Counted from the first letter of the stretch, positions 51,474 to 61,681 are shown. The stretch is DNA of 64,000 nt from CAZJYI01 sp964550025 (GCA_964550025.1 CAZJYI010000056.1:1-64000); one strand, 5' to 3'. The notes: generated from the letters alone by a model not told the origin. Translations and numbers: made by a program.

Positions 51474-53549
51474 TCAGCGCGCAGCTTTCGACGGAGAATG
51501 CGGCGGATTCTGCAGCACCTCGAACACTCTGCGGGCAAGCTGGTCGCGTGGGACCGGCTTGGGGAGGAAATCCACGTCTGTGTCCAGTACACCGCGGTCG
51601 GCAACGTCGTCCGTGGTGTGCCCGGACATGAAGAGGCATTTCATCTCGGGGCGCCGTTCGGTGAGCTGCTCGGCAAGGCGGCGGCCGTTCATGTCGGGCA
51701 GAACGACGTCGGTGAGTAGCAGCGGAATGGGTCCCCGGTGCTCCGTCGACAGGCTTGCCGCCTCTTCCGAGCTTGCCGCAGGAAGCACATTGTAGCCAAG
51801 GTTCTCGAGGAACACCCTCGTGGTGTGACGGACGGCGTTGTCGTCTTCTACCAGCAGGACGGTCGCATCCCCGCCGGGCAGTTCCGCGGAGGCGTCCACA
51901 GACTCCGATTCAATGACATCGGCGGCTTTTGGCAGGAAGACCCTGAAGGTTGCCCCGTCTCCCGGTTGGCTGAAAATGGTGACGAAGCCGCCGTTCTGCC
52001 GGGCGATACCGTACACCGTGGCCAGACCGAGGCCCGTTCCCTGCCCGTGCTTCTTGGTCGTAAAGAACGGCTCAAACGCCTTCTCGAGTGTTTCCGCGTC
52101 CATACCGCAGCCATCGTCGCTGACCGCAAGCTGCACGAAGTCACCGGGAACGAGCTCGGGACGACCTGCACAGTATTCGGCGTCAAGCGTGACGTTGGCC
52201 GTTTCGATGGACACCCGGCCCACGCCGCTAATCGCGTCTCGCGCGTTGACACAGAGGTTGGCCAGGAGCTGGTCAATCTGCGAGGGGTCGACATTGACGG
52301 GCCACAGCCCCGGCCCGGGTTCCCAGCGCAAGTCGATGTTCTCACCGATCAGCCGGCGCAGAAGCTTCAGCATATCTTCAACGGCGTCATTGAGGTCCAG
52401 CACCTTCGGCGCGATGACCTGTTTGCGGGCGAAGGCCAGCAACTGCCGGACGAGGTCGGCGGAGCGCTGCGCCGTTGCCGTGACCTCATCAAGCCACTCG
52501 CGGGCTGGGTGGTCCGCCTCAATCGTGTCCCGGCACAGGTCGACATAGTTCGTGATGCCCATCAGCAGGTTGTTGAAATCGTGCGCGACACCGCCCGCAA
52601 GCTGTCCAACAGCCTCCAGCTTGTGCATCTGCGCGATCTGCTGCTGCAGCCGTTCCCCCTCTTCCTCGGCCCGTTTGCGCACGACGGTCTCCCACGCCAG
52701 TTCGGCCAACTGCTCGACAACCTTGACGTCCTGTTCGTCGTAGTCGGCTTCCTTGTTGCCCACGCCGAGGATGGCGACCAGCTTTCCGTCACGAATGACC
52801 GGCACGACGAGCTCGCGCACAACGGGAACATGCCCGTCGGGAAGGCCTTTCCTGTGCGGCAGGTTCGCGTAGTCGTTGTGGACGACGGGGACGCCCTCGC
52901 GCACGCAGTCGACCCAGACCCCGGCCTGCTCGATGGGATAACGCATGCCCGCACCCGGCGCCGTACATACCTGCTGCGTGTTCGTGGACCACATTTGGAG
53001 CGACAACGTCGTCTGGTCCTCTTCGACGAAGTGATAGAAACCGATCCGGCTGCCGGTAAGTGCTTCCGCCTCGTCGAGGAACTCTCTCAGCAATTCCCGG
53101 GTCGTGTGAGTGGTTGCGTACTGGAGCAACCGCATCAGTGCGGCGGTGGTCTTCTTCTGGTTCCTGTATTGGGCAGCGTACGGGGCAATATCGAAGATCG
53201 CTTCGAGTGCCCCGACGATCTGCCCGTTGCCGTCCCTGACGGGCGTTGCCCGTGAGAGCCATTCCCGCCGGGTGCGCGTTCCCTGTGTCTGGTTATCGGC
53301 CGTCAGTTCCGCATCGCACGTCGCCCCTGTCTCGATGGCCCTGGCAGCGGGGCAACCCTCACAAGGTGCATGCAACCCCCAGGCTGAATAGCACGTCTCT
53401 CCTTCGAATTCCGGCGGAGACTTGCCCACGGCGTCTCGGTATGCCTTGTTGCCCCAGACAACCCTGTGATCCGTGTCGTGGAGCGCGAGGATTACCGGGG
53501 CATTCTCCAGCAGGTCGACATGGGCCACTCTCAAGAGGCGCGAGTTCAC
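51474..53549 (-). CDS. cytoplasmic hybrid histidine kinase (PAS-GAF-HisKA-HATPase-REC)
   Basis: The protein is 691 aa from a GTG at 53549, chosen for AGGGAG 8 bp upstream; longer open frame beyond it does not look like protein. A PAS domain with a cysteine pair (WGLHAPCEGCPAARA) may sense redox or bind metal. A GAF domain is next (LTGSRIGFYHFVEED, VPVVHNDYANLPHRKGLP). HisKA contains GGVAHDFNNLL, and the ATPase has LLANLCVNARDAI, DDGCGMD and GTGLGLATVYG. The receiver domain holds LLTDVVLPDMNG and the lysine of FLPKPV. No membrane segments are seen. Neither a partner regulator nor an obvious target is nearby. Confidence 0.92.
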   Translation of the reverse strand: MNSRLLRVAHVDLLENAPVILALHDTDHRVVWGNKAYRDAVGKSPPEFEGETCYSAWGLHAPCEGCPAARAIETGATCDAELTADNQTQGTRTRREWLSRATPVRDGNGQIVGALEAIFDIAPYAAQYRNQKKTTAALMRLLQYATTHTTRELLREFLDEAEALTGSRIGFYHFVEEDQTTLSLQMWSTNTQQVCTAPGAGMRYPIEQAGVWVDCVREGVPVVHNDYANLPHRKGLPDGHVPVVRELVVPVIRDGKLVAILGVGNKEADYDEQDVKVVEQLAELAWETVVRKRAEEEGERLQQQIAQMHKLEAVGQLAGGVAHDFNNLLMGITNYVDLCRDTIEADHPAREWLDEVTATAQRSADLVRQLLAFARKQVIAPKVLDLNDAVEDMLKLLRRLIGENIDLRWEPGPGLWPVNVDPSQIDQLLANLCVNARDAISGVGRVSIETANVTLDAEYCAGRPELVPGDFVQLAVSDDGCGMDAETLEKAFEPFFTTKKHGQGTGLGLATVYGIARQNGGFVTIFSQPGDGATFRVFLPKAADVIESESVDASAELPGGDATVLLVEDDNAVRHTTRVFLENLGYNVLPAASSEEAASLSTEHRGPIPLLLTDVVLPDMNGRRLAEQLTERRPEMKCLFMSGHTTDDVADRGVLDTDVDFLPKPVPRDQLARRVFEVLQNPPHSPSKAAR

Positions 53550-53792
53550 AGAGTTCTCCCTGCGGGATACGGCGAGTCCGAAAGACCTCGACTGCAATAT
53601 GGTCTTACATTGAAAACACAGTTTGGTCGCCCAAGCCGGGAGAAGGCAAGCAGAAAACGTATGGTTACGCTTTTGAATCGCCGGGCGCCGGATAACGGCT
53701 TCACTGTCGGTCGGATTCATGGCAGGATATGCATTCTCGCTGACATCGCGTTGCGTCGGTGCTCGTCTCGGCATCCGGCGGGGAGGAAGGCA

Positions 53793-55058
53793 ATGAACGT
53801 CTTTGGGAAGTACGATGCCCGCAGCCGGCCCAAGCCGCACTCGTTTCGGCCGCCCAGGCGCAATCCCCTCGTGATTGCGATCTGCAAGCGGATCATCTCC
53901 GCCCAGCTTCGGACGAAGCTCAAGGTGGCGGACGTCGAGATCAGCGACGACGATCTCGCTACGCTTAGAAGCCTGCTGGGCAAACGCTGTCTGTTGCTTC
54001 CGAGCCACTCGGGCGGCTTCGAGCCCTACGTCGTCCTCTATCTCACCAAGCTCCTCAACACGGACTGCAACTACCTGGCCGCCATGGAGGCGTTCGAGCA
54101 GTCACCGTTCATGGGGTGGGTCATGCCGCGCCTGGGGGCATACTCGATCATTCGCGGGGCGCCCGACCGCCCCTCGTTCCAGATGACCAAGAAGCTGCTC
54201 GTCGAGGCGAAGCGCTGGCTCGTGATCTTCCCCGAGGGACAGACCGTATGGCAGAACGATACGGTGATCCCCTTTCAGCAGGGCGTGACCCAGATTGCCT
54301 TCCGGGCGCTCGAAGAAGCGGCCAAGTCGGACGCGAATGCCTCGCTGTTCTGCGTTCCCATCTCGATCAAGTACGTCTACATGAAGGACATGAACGACGA
54401 GATCCAGGCTTCGCTCGCGCGGCTGGAATCGCAGCTCTTTGCCGAGGGCGATGCGCCGCCTCGAGACAGCTACGATCGCCTCCACCGCATCAGCCTGGCC
54501 GTGCTCGGGGCCAACGAGAAAAAGCATGGCGTCGTGCCGGAGGAAGGGGCGGAGTTTGACGATCGCATCCAGCAGATGAAAACGCGCGTCGTTTCGGAAA
54601 TGGAACAGAAACTGGGAATCACGCCGCGTCACGACCAGGCGCTGCTGGATCGCATACGCACGCTGTTCAACACGGTTGACCGCATTACGCAGGAGGAACC
54701 CGGCCCGACACCCTACGAGGAGAAGCTCACACGCGAGCGCCAGGACGAGGCCCGGGACCTCTACACCGATCTCTGGCGCGTGCTGCAGTTCATCGCGATC
54801 TACGGTGACTATGTCGCCGAGAACACGACCGTCGAACGCTTCATGGACGTGCTCTGCCTGCTGGAAATGGAAGTGTTCGGTGGGCGCCGCATGTGGGGGC
54901 CGCGGCGGGCCCTGGTCAAAGTCGGCACGCCGTTGGATCTCAGGGAGCACGTGGAAGCATACCGGGCCGACAGGCGCGGTGAGGTCCGCGACGTCACCCT
55001 GTCGCTCGAGACGTCGGTTCGCAATATGCTCAAAACGCTGGGAGAACGAAAGACATGA
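53793..55058 (+). CDS. PlsC-like acyltransferase domain protein
   Basis: The protein is 421 aa from MNVFGKYDARS; GGGAGGAAGG directly upstream fixes the start. LLLPSHSGGFEPYVVLY is motif I, with HxxxxE instead of HxxxxD, and LVIFPEGQTVWQ is motif III (FPEG). The C-terminal 200 residues are helical and charged and have no family I recognise. 1-acyl-glycerophosphate acyltransferases use these motifs, but the E-for-D change and long C-terminus make substrate uncertain. Its stop overlaps the start of the propeller gene by 4 bp. Confidence 0.8.
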   Translation: MNVFGKYDARSRPKPHSFRPPRRNPLVIAICKRIISAQLRTKLKVADVEISDDDLATLRSLLGKRCLLLPSHSGGFEPYVVLYLTKLLNTDCNYLAAMEAFEQSPFMGWVMPRLGAYSIIRGAPDRPSFQMTKKLLVEAKRWLVIFPEGQTVWQNDTVIPFQQGVTQIAFRALEEAAKSDANASLFCVPISIKYVYMKDMNDEIQASLARLESQLFAEGDAPPRDSYDRLHRISLAVLGANEKKHGVVPEEGAEFDDRIQQMKTRVVSEMEQKLGITPRHDQALLDRIRTLFNTVDRITQEEPGPTPYEEKLTRERQDEARDLYTDLWRVLQFIAIYGDYVAENTTVERFMDVLCLLEMEVFGGRRMWGPRRALVKVGTPLDLREHVEAYRADRRGEVRDVTLSLETSVRNMLKTLGERKT

Positions 55059-58000
55059 GAAGGGCCGGTGCTGTAATCATAGCCGTTCTGACAGGTTGCC
55101 TTGCCACGGGCAAAGCACAAGCCGTACCCCGCTCGGACCTGGTGCGGTCCGCGGGCGTCAAGGGCGGCCTTATCGTCCATGTGGGCGACGATCTCGAGAC
55201 AACGTGTGCACTCAGGGCGAACGAAAGCTACGTCGTGCAGGGGCTTGTTCGCGATGCGGCAGAGGCGGCCAGGGCGAGGGAAGACCTCCGGAAAAAGGGC
55301 CTGCTCGGCCCCGTGACCGTGATCGCGTGGAACGGGAAACGGTTGCCGTATGCGGACAACATGGTGAATCTCCTGGTAGTGGCAAGTGGCAAGTGGCGAG
55401 TGGCGAGTGGGGAGGTCGAGAGGGTTCTGGCGCCGCGAGGCGTGGTGATGGTATCCCCGAAAGCCGGATCTGCGTCGCCGAAGCTCCCGCCACTCGTCAC
55501 CCGGCACTCGCCACTTGAGGGAGGGTGGAAGACGTTTCAGAAACCGGTACCGACCAGTATCGACGAATGGACTCACTTCCTCCACGGATCCGACAACAAC
55601 GCCGTGGCGGAAGACACCCAAGTCGAACCGCCGCGCTACACGCAGTGGGTTTCCGGCCCACGATGGGGACGAAGCCACGATCATCTCTCGGGCATCAGCG
55701 CCGTCGTATCCGCGGAAGGACGGCTGTTCGCCATTGTCGACGAAGGCCCCATCGCTTCTGTGAAGGCGCCGTCCAAATGGATGCTTGTCGCGCGCGACGC
55801 ATTCAACGGCGTCCTGCTGTGGAAACGCCCCGTCGGTCCCTGGGAGGACCAGCTTCGGCCCTTCCGCAGCGGTCCGGCCGAAATGCCGCGGCGCCTCGTC
55901 GCGGTCGGGCAGCGCGTGTACGTCACGCTGGGATACGGCAAAGCCGTGTCCGCCCTGGATGCCGCCAGCGGCAAGACGCTTTGCACGTACGAGGGAACGG
56001 AGAACGCCCACGAGATCCTGTTCCATGACGGCACACTCTACGTCGTGATCAGCGCCCCGCTGCGGAAAGACAGCCCCACAACCGGCGAAGTGGTGCGTGA
56101 GTTTCCTGTGTGGCGCGGTTCGTACCTCGAGTACGTAACGCGCTACATGCCCAAGCACATTCGTGTCCTGGACGCCGAGTCCGGCAAGCTCGTCTGGGAG
56201 AAGCGGGACGATGAGGTCCGCGACATCCTGCCTGTCACGCTGACCGTGGGGGAGGGCAAGGTGTTCTTTCAGAACCCGGACCACCTGGTTGCGCTCGCGG
56301 CGAAATCGGGGGACCGCCTGTGGAAATCCGAACGCCCCGGGCCGCGCCAGCGCTACGCCTGGTTGAGTCCGACCGTCGTGGTCAAGGACGGGGTCGTGCT
56401 CTCCGCCGACCGTGCAGGGGCTAAGCCCGTCGATACGGGTAGGGAAGACGAAAACGCCCTGGAATGGCGTGTGTCGGCGAACCATATTCTGACGGACGGT
56501 GACCTCGTGGCCTTTTCGGCCGAGACCGGCGAGCGACTGTGGTCCGCCGCCTGTCACGAGGGATTCAATGCCCCCGTGGACGTTCTGGTTGTCGGCGGCA
56601 AGGTCTTCAGCGGCGCATTGGCGTGGGGCAAACAGCCCGGCGTTACGAATGTCTACGATCTGAAGACGGGCCGGGTTGTGGCGAAGCGCTCACCCGACAA
56701 GACCCACTACACGCTCGGGTTCGGCCACCATCGCTGCCATCGCAACAAGGCCACCACGAAGTACATCATCCAGGGGCGCGCGGGGGTTGAGTTCCTGAAT
56801 GTCGATGCCGACCGGGCGGTCGCCGACCACTGGGTCCGCGGCGCCTGCCAGTACGGGACGCTGCCCTGCAACGGCCTTGTCTACGCGCCCACGCATCCCT
56901 GCGCCTGTTACATTACGGCGAAGCTGAGCGGCTTCAACGCCCTCTCGGGGAGAAGTGGCAAGTGGCAAGTGGCAAGTGGCGAGGGAGGGCTGGAAAAAGG
57001 GCCCGCCTACGCCTCCCCACTCGCCACCCGCCACTCGCCACCCGCCACTTCCCAGGACTGGCCGACCTATCGGCACGATGCGGTCCGCAGCGGCACAACT
57101 CCCGGCGCGCTGTCACCGGCGCTGAAGCCGGCCTGGGAAAGGGCGTTGCCCGGTCCGCTGACGGCCGTCGTTGTGGCGAACGGCGTCTTGTACGTGGCGC
57201 AGAAAGAGGCCCACACGGTGCACGCGTTGCGCGCGAGCGACGGGAGACCTCTCTGGAGCTACTCCGCCGGCGGTCGCGTAGATTCGCCGCCGACCATCTT
57301 CGGCGGTCGCGCGTATTTCGCCTCGGCCGACGGGTGGATGTACTGCTTGCGCGCGGAGGACGGGGTGCTCGCATGGCGCTACCGCGTTGCCCCGGGAACA
57401 AGCCAGGTTGTTTCCTACGGCCGGCTCGAGTCCGTCTGGCCGGTGCCGGGAACGGTTCTCGTGCTCGCGGGAAATGGAGAGGGCGCCGATCCGGTAGCCT
57501 ACGCCTCGGCGGGCCGCTCTTCCTACGTCGATGACGGTGTGCATCTCTGCGCCGTCAATGCCGCAACCGGAGAGCCGGTCTTCTCGCGCCGCATCTCCCA
57601 CCGCAATCCGGAGACGGGACACGAGCCGCAGAGCACCGTTCGCGGCGTGTCGATGCCCGGGGCCATTCCGGATGTTCTCTCGTCCGACGGCAAATCGGTT
57701 TTCATGCGGCATCAACGTTTCGATCTAAAAGGCGAGACGCTGCCGCAGGACGTGGACCATCTCTTCTGCTCGGCGGGATTCGTGGACGACACCTGGTGGC
57801 ACCGCACCTACCTCCAGTACGGCAGCAGCATGAGCTGCGGGTACGGCGGGTGGACCAGGGCCGGCACCAGCCGCATTTCGGGCAAAGCGCTGGTGATGGA
57901 CGGGAAACGCGCGTACGGGTTCGGGAGAAAGGGCTACACCGTCACCGGCAGCCACGTGGGACTGCAGTCCGAGTTCCACCTCTTTGCGGCCGACGCCGTT

Positions 58001-58330
58001 GCACCGAAGCCGGCCAGGGGGCAGAAGGGCAAGAAGGGGCGCGGCCGCGCATTCACGACGGTCTGGTCGCGACCGCTTCCCTTCTATCCGAGGGCTATGG
58101 CCCTTGCCGGCGGTACGCTGTATGTGGCAGGTCCGCGCGATGTACTCGACTTTGACGCCGCGAAGCCGGAAGGGCCCGTAGAGCTCCGCGCCGTATCCGC
58201 GAAAGACGGTGCCGACCTGGCGGAGTACGAGCTGAAGGCGTCCCCCGTCTACGACAGCTTTGCGATCTGCGACGGTCACCTCTATTTCACGACGGTGGAT
58301 GGGCGGGTGCTGTGCTATGGAGAGCAGTGA
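55055..58330 (+). CDS. secreted methyltransferase-like plus double PQQ-type beta-propeller protein (third copy)
   Basis: The 1091-aa protein has a lipoprotein-like or Sec signal (IIAVLTGCLATGKAQA). The Rossmann domain is degenerate (VHVGDDLET, GLVRDA). Both propellers and the GHHRCHRNKAT and CQYGTLPCNGLVY...HPCACY segments are kept. Two 35-bp heptamer arrays of the GTGGCGA family encode residues about 109-120 (ASGKWRVASGE) and 145-156. A further inverted pair encodes the inter-propeller linker (SGKWQVASGEG ... SPLATRHSPPAT, about 633-666). All three spots coincide with repeat-bearing spots in the paralogues. It is translationally coupled to the acyltransferase gene. Confidence 0.85.
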   Translation: MRRAGAVIIAVLTGCLATGKAQAVPRSDLVRSAGVKGGLIVHVGDDLETTCALRANESYVVQGLVRDAAEAARAREDLRKKGLLGPVTVIAWNGKRLPYADNMVNLLVVASGKWRVASGEVERVLAPRGVVMVSPKAGSASPKLPPLVTRHSPLEGGWKTFQKPVPTSIDEWTHFLHGSDNNAVAEDTQVEPPRYTQWVSGPRWGRSHDHLSGISAVVSAEGRLFAIVDEGPIASVKAPSKWMLVARDAFNGVLLWKRPVGPWEDQLRPFRSGPAEMPRRLVAVGQRVYVTLGYGKAVSALDAASGKTLCTYEGTENAHEILFHDGTLYVVISAPLRKDSPTTGEVVREFPVWRGSYLEYVTRYMPKHIRVLDAESGKLVWEKRDDEVRDILPVTLTVGEGKVFFQNPDHLVALAAKSGDRLWKSERPGPRQRYAWLSPTVVVKDGVVLSADRAGAKPVDTGREDENALEWRVSANHILTDGDLVAFSAETGERLWSAACHEGFNAPVDVLVVGGKVFSGALAWGKQPGVTNVYDLKTGRVVAKRSPDKTHYTLGFGHHRCHRNKATTKYIIQGRAGVEFLNVDADRAVADHWVRGACQYGTLPCNGLVYAPTHPCACYITAKLSGFNALSGRSGKWQVASGEGGLEKGPAYASPLATRHSPPATSQDWPTYRHDAVRSGTTPGALSPALKPAWERALPGPLTAVVVANGVLYVAQKEAHTVHALRASDGRPLWSYSAGGRVDSPPTIFGGRAYFASADGWMYCLRAEDGVLAWRYRVAPGTSQVVSYGRLESVWPVPGTVLVLAGNGEGADPVAYASAGRSSYVDDGVHLCAVNAATGEPVFSRRISHRNPETGHEPQSTVRGVSMPGAIPDVLSSDGKSVFMRHQRFDLKGETLPQDVDHLFCSAGFVDDTWWHRTYLQYGSSMSCGYGGWTRAGTSRISGKALVMDGKRAYGFGRKGYTVTGSHVGLQSEFHLFAADAVAPKPARGQKGKKGRGRAFTTVWSRPLPFYPRAMALAGGTLYVAGPRDVLDFDAAKPEGPVELRAVSAKDGADLAEYELKASPVYDSFAICDGHLYFTTVDGRVLCYGEQ
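55379..55521 (+). repeat. inverted pair of GTGGCGA heptamer arrays inside a coding sequence
   Basis: The left arm 55379-55413 is GTGGCAA GTGGCAA GTGGCGA GTGGCGA GTGGGGA. The right arm 55487-55521 is CCGCCAC TCGTCAC CCGGCAC TCGCCAC TTGAGGG. Both are five units long. The frame stays open across both. Confidence 0.9.
56954..57051 (+). repeat. inverted pair of AGTGGCA/CCACTCG arrays in the propeller linker
   Basis: The left arm 56954-56981 has four AGTGGCA-type units. The right arm 57017-57051 is CCACTCG CCACCCG CCACTCG CCACCCG CCACTTC. Only 35 bp separate them. Confidence 0.9.
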
Positions 58331-61300
58331 CAAGGCAGGAGTGCGGCTGTGCCTTTCCGCGGCATGGTCCTTGTGTTTGGCCTTCCCATGGGGACGGACG
58401 GGGTGTAACCCGTCCCTCCAAGAAGGGAAGACGGCCATCTGCGGCACATGGAGGGTCCGGTTACACCCGGACCGCGTCCCAGGAAAGTCAAAGGCCGAGA
58501 CCGTGCTCTTTGCCGCGGTTGCTGTGCTCCTCGCCGCCGCCCAGGCGGCAACGGCCAGGCCGGGCTACGGCGAACCGCTCTCGCTGACGACCGGCGTCGT
58601 CTACACGGTCGATACACTGTCCGAGCTGAAGACGGCCGTGAACACGGTGAATGCGGCAGGCGTGCCGGCCACGATTCTCCTGTCCGACGGGACCTACGTG
58701 CTGGACGTCTCCATGCTCCACATTACCTGCCCGGGGCTGATCGTCCGTAGCGCGGGGGGGCATCGTAATGCGGTTGTGGTCAGAGGGCCCGACGAGGGGA
58801 CGGCGGCCGCACTGCGTCACGTGTTTCTGCTTTCGGCGAACGATGTCGTCATCGCCGACATGACGCTCGGCTACTGCCGCCATCATGGCATCCAGATCCA
58901 GGGCGAGAGTCCCCGGGACGTGTCGGGAACATGGGTACATAACTGCCGCCTGGTGAACTGCAACGAGCAGTTCATCAAGGGGTCGTCAAGCGGCGGCGAC
59001 CCGGTTGGCGCCACCGACGGGATCATTGAGAACTGTCTTTTCGAGTTCACGGGCGGTTGGGCCTACCAGTACTACACGGGCGGGATCGATATCCACAAAG
59101 GTGTCAATTGGATCGTGCGCGACAACCTGTTCCGGAACATCCGCAATCCGAGCGGCCAGTCCGGCCTCGCCGAGCATGCCGTCCACTTCTGGAAGCGCTG
59201 CCCCACGCACCCGCAGAATGTCATCGTTGAACGCAACCTGATCGTCAACTGCGACCGCGGCATCGGCTTCGGCCTGGGAGGGACGGACGACGGGCACAAC
59301 GGCGGCGCGAGCGTGATTCGCAACAACATGGTCTACAACGACGGTACGGGAGGACATACGGATGTCGGCATCGGGCTCGAAAGCGCCTCCGGCGTCAGTG
59401 TGGACCACAATACGGTCGTGGTTCCCTCGTACTGGGCGCCGATGGAATACCGGTTCGCCGGCTGCTCCAACGTGGTCTTCCGCAACAACCTCACCGACAA
59501 GGCCATCCGCAATCGGAACAACGCGCCTGCCGCGGCAATGACCGGGAACGTCGAGAGCGTCGAGTCGGCCTGGTTCCGTGATATGGCCGGGGGCGACTTG
59601 CACCTTACGGCCGGAGCCCACGGCGCCCTGGACAGGGGATGCGCCGGCGCCGCGGCCGACGATGTCGACGGCGATACGCGGCCCTGGATGGGCGGTCCCG
59701 ACGTTGGTGCGGACGAATACCGCCCGGGCTGGGCACGGCTCGCGGAACCGCAAACGGCGGCTTTTGACGAGGGTCTGTCCCCGACGCGCGTGCTGCACGT
59801 GGCGCCGGGCGGCACCGATGCGCCGGGACACGGAACGGGGGACAGACCCTACGTCACCCCGGGGTACGCGGCGCGGTTCGCCACCCCCGGCACGGCCGTC
59901 GTTCTGGCGCCGGGGACATACCCCGGCGGCGGGTCCGTTTCCGGACTGGCCGGGACGCCGGAGGCGCCGATCTGGATCCGGGGGAGCAGCGCCACGAACC
60001 GCGCTATCCTCAGCGGGGCCAACGCGGGCCTTCACCTGACGCGCGTACGTTATCTCGTTGTCGAGAACCTGGAGGTGAGCGGCAGCGCTCACAACGGGAT
60101 CAACTGCGATGACGGTGGCGACTACGGCAACGCGACGGCGACACATCACGTGGTGTTTCGCAACCTGGACATCCACGACATCGGCGGGACGGGTAACCAG
60201 GACGGGCTCAAGCTGTCGGGCGTGAACCGCTACCGTGTGCTCGATTGCCGTTTTGCCCGTTGCGGCGGCAGCCTGTCGGGAAGCGGCATCGACCACGTCG
60301 GTTGCCACAGCGGCGTGGTTGCGCGCTGTGTTTTTGAACAGATGTCGGGTAACGCCGTGCAGTGCAAGGGGGGCAGCGCGGACATCGACATCACGCAATG
60401 CCGGATCCTCGACGGGGGGGCGCGCGGCGTGAACATTGGCGGGAGCACGGGGCCCGCCTACTTCCGCCCTCCGCTGTTCACCAACGCGGTCAACGTCGAA
60501 GCGCGGGCGATCCGCGTCACGGCCAACGTCTTCAGGGGGGCGAGCGCTCCCGTTGCGTTCGTCGGCTGCACGGATTGCCTCGTGGCGAACAACACCATTG
60601 TCGATCCGGAAGACTGGTTCCTGCGGATTCTGCAGGAGTCGGTGTCGTCACCCCCCTACGACTTCCTGCCGTGTGGCGAGAACGCGTTCATGAACAACCT
60701 GGTCTACTTCGAAAGGGCGGGGCTCAAGGGAACGGACATCAACGTCGGGGGAAACACCGCACCCGCATCATTTCTGTTTGCCAACAACCTGTGGTACGCC
60801 CACGATCGCCCGGGTGAATCCAGGCCGGACTACCCCGTGACGGAATCGGGCGGTCTCGTCGGGGAGAACCCGGCCCTGTTCGATCCAGGCAACGGCGACT
60901 ACGCTATCGGAGTGAACAGCCCGGCGACGCGGGCGGGGCGGGTCAGCGGAACGCTCTACCGCGACTTCACCGGGAAGGCGTACCTGCGGCCGCCGAGCAT
61001 CGGTGCGTGCGAAGTGTCGGGCGATCTGGACCGCGACGGGCTCTCCGACGCGTGGGAACTGCGGCACTTTGACGGCACGAACGCGACGAACGGGGGCGTG
61101 GCCGAGGATGCGGACGGCGACCGCTTCCGCGACGGGTGGGAGTACTTGGCGGGGACAGACCCCACCAACGCGCTTTCGCTCTTTGCCCTGCGCGGCGACA
61201 CGGCCGCCGAAGGGATACGGCTGCGCTGGCCGAGCGCGGCGGACCGGACGTACTCCGTGTACTGGACCACGAGTCTTGCGGGCTCCGCGGACATGGCCGT

Positions 61301-61406
61301 TCTGACCAGCGGCCTGCCGGCCACGCCGGCAACGAACACGTACGACGCGCCGCGGGATCCGGCGTCGGCACAGGTGTTCTACCGTGTCCGCGTGGGGTTT
61401 CCGTAG
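58317..61406 (+). CDS. secreted double right-handed beta-helix protein with calcium-type C-terminal repeats
   Basis: This is about 1029 aa from ATG 58317, which overlaps the previous stop; GTG 58341 or GTG 58503 just before the hydrophobic segment VLFAAVAVLLAAAQAATA are alternatives. Two parallel beta-helix domains follow. The first resembles pectate lyase-like helices (VDTLSELKTAVNTVN, then NVIVERNLIVNCDRGIGFG). The second starts at APGTYPGGGSVSGLAG (FRNLDIHDIGGTGNQDGLKL). DLDRDGLSDAWELRHFDG and EDADGDRFRDGWEYLAGTDP are thrombospondin-type-3-like calcium loops. It would act on or bind extracellular polysaccharide. The segment before the hydrophobic core is translated REP-like repeat. Confidence 0.82.
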   Translation: MESSDKAGVRLCLSAAWSLCLAFPWGRTGCNPSLQEGKTAICGTWRVRLHPDRVPGKSKAETVLFAAVAVLLAAAQAATARPGYGEPLSLTTGVVYTVDTLSELKTAVNTVNAAGVPATILLSDGTYVLDVSMLHITCPGLIVRSAGGHRNAVVVRGPDEGTAAALRHVFLLSANDVVIADMTLGYCRHHGIQIQGESPRDVSGTWVHNCRLVNCNEQFIKGSSSGGDPVGATDGIIENCLFEFTGGWAYQYYTGGIDIHKGVNWIVRDNLFRNIRNPSGQSGLAEHAVHFWKRCPTHPQNVIVERNLIVNCDRGIGFGLGGTDDGHNGGASVIRNNMVYNDGTGGHTDVGIGLESASGVSVDHNTVVVPSYWAPMEYRFAGCSNVVFRNNLTDKAIRNRNNAPAAAMTGNVESVESAWFRDMAGGDLHLTAGAHGALDRGCAGAAADDVDGDTRPWMGGPDVGADEYRPGWARLAEPQTAAFDEGLSPTRVLHVAPGGTDAPGHGTGDRPYVTPGYAARFATPGTAVVLAPGTYPGGGSVSGLAGTPEAPIWIRGSSATNRAILSGANAGLHLTRVRYLVVENLEVSGSAHNGINCDDGGDYGNATATHHVVFRNLDIHDIGGTGNQDGLKLSGVNRYRVLDCRFARCGGSLSGSGIDHVGCHSGVVARCVFEQMSGNAVQCKGGSADIDITQCRILDGGARGVNIGGSTGPAYFRPPLFTNAVNVEARAIRVTANVFRGASAPVAFVGCTDCLVANNTIVDPEDWFLRILQESVSSPPYDFLPCGENAFMNNLVYFERAGLKGTDINVGGNTAPASFLFANNLWYAHDRPGESRPDYPVTESGGLVGENPALFDPGNGDYAIGVNSPATRAGRVSGTLYRDFTGKAYLRPPSIGACEVSGDLDRDGLSDAWELRHFDGTNATNGGVAEDADGDRFRDGWEYLAGTDPTNALSLFALRGDTAAEGIRLRWPSAADRTYSVYWTTSLAGSADMAVLTSGLPATPATNTYDAPRDPASAQVFYRVRVGFP
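58389..58476 (+). repeat. REP-like element, hairpin 2 plus hairpin 1, at the 5' end of the beta-helix gene
   Basis: GGACGGGGTGTAACCCGTCC (58393 region) and GGGTCCGGTTACACCCGGACC (given as a stem of GGTCCGG/CCGGACC at 58452-58473). It is the same family as around the RAYT gene, 27 kb away. Confidence 0.8.
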
Positions 61407-61444
61407 GCCGTTTCCGCGGGCGTGCAGTTCCGGGGATGGGAAAC

Positions 61445-61535
61445 ATCGAATAATGAACGCCGAACCGTTGAATGCTGAAGTGCGATTTGCTCCCTCACAC
61501 TTCAACATTCAACATTGAGCGTTCAGGATTCTGCG
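61445..61535. repeat. inverted pair of TTCAACA-type heptamer arrays, copy 3
   Basis: The right arm 61501-61535 is TTCAACA TTCAACA TTGAGCG TTCAGGA TTCTGCG. The left arm 61445-61482 is its approximate reverse complement. Similarity to copy 1 continues for about 50 bp beyond the right arm (TCGTAACCA, CCGCC). Confidence 0.85.
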
Positions 61536-61681
61536 GTTTGCCCCTTCCCGTCACGAGTATCGTAACCATGCTGCCGCCCGTTCCCGTTTTGATTTTCCTT
61601 TCCCCGCCTTTTCCCGTAGAGTTTCCCGCAATCCACAGAGAAGAGCCGCGGATGCGGGCCGCGGTGGGGTGACAGGACCTC

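Noticed and set aside
53550..54008. N-terminal extension of the histidine kinase over the acyltransferase start
   Set aside because: The residues have no domain, overlap a gene with a strong ribosome site on the other strand, and a GTG with AGGGAG fits better.
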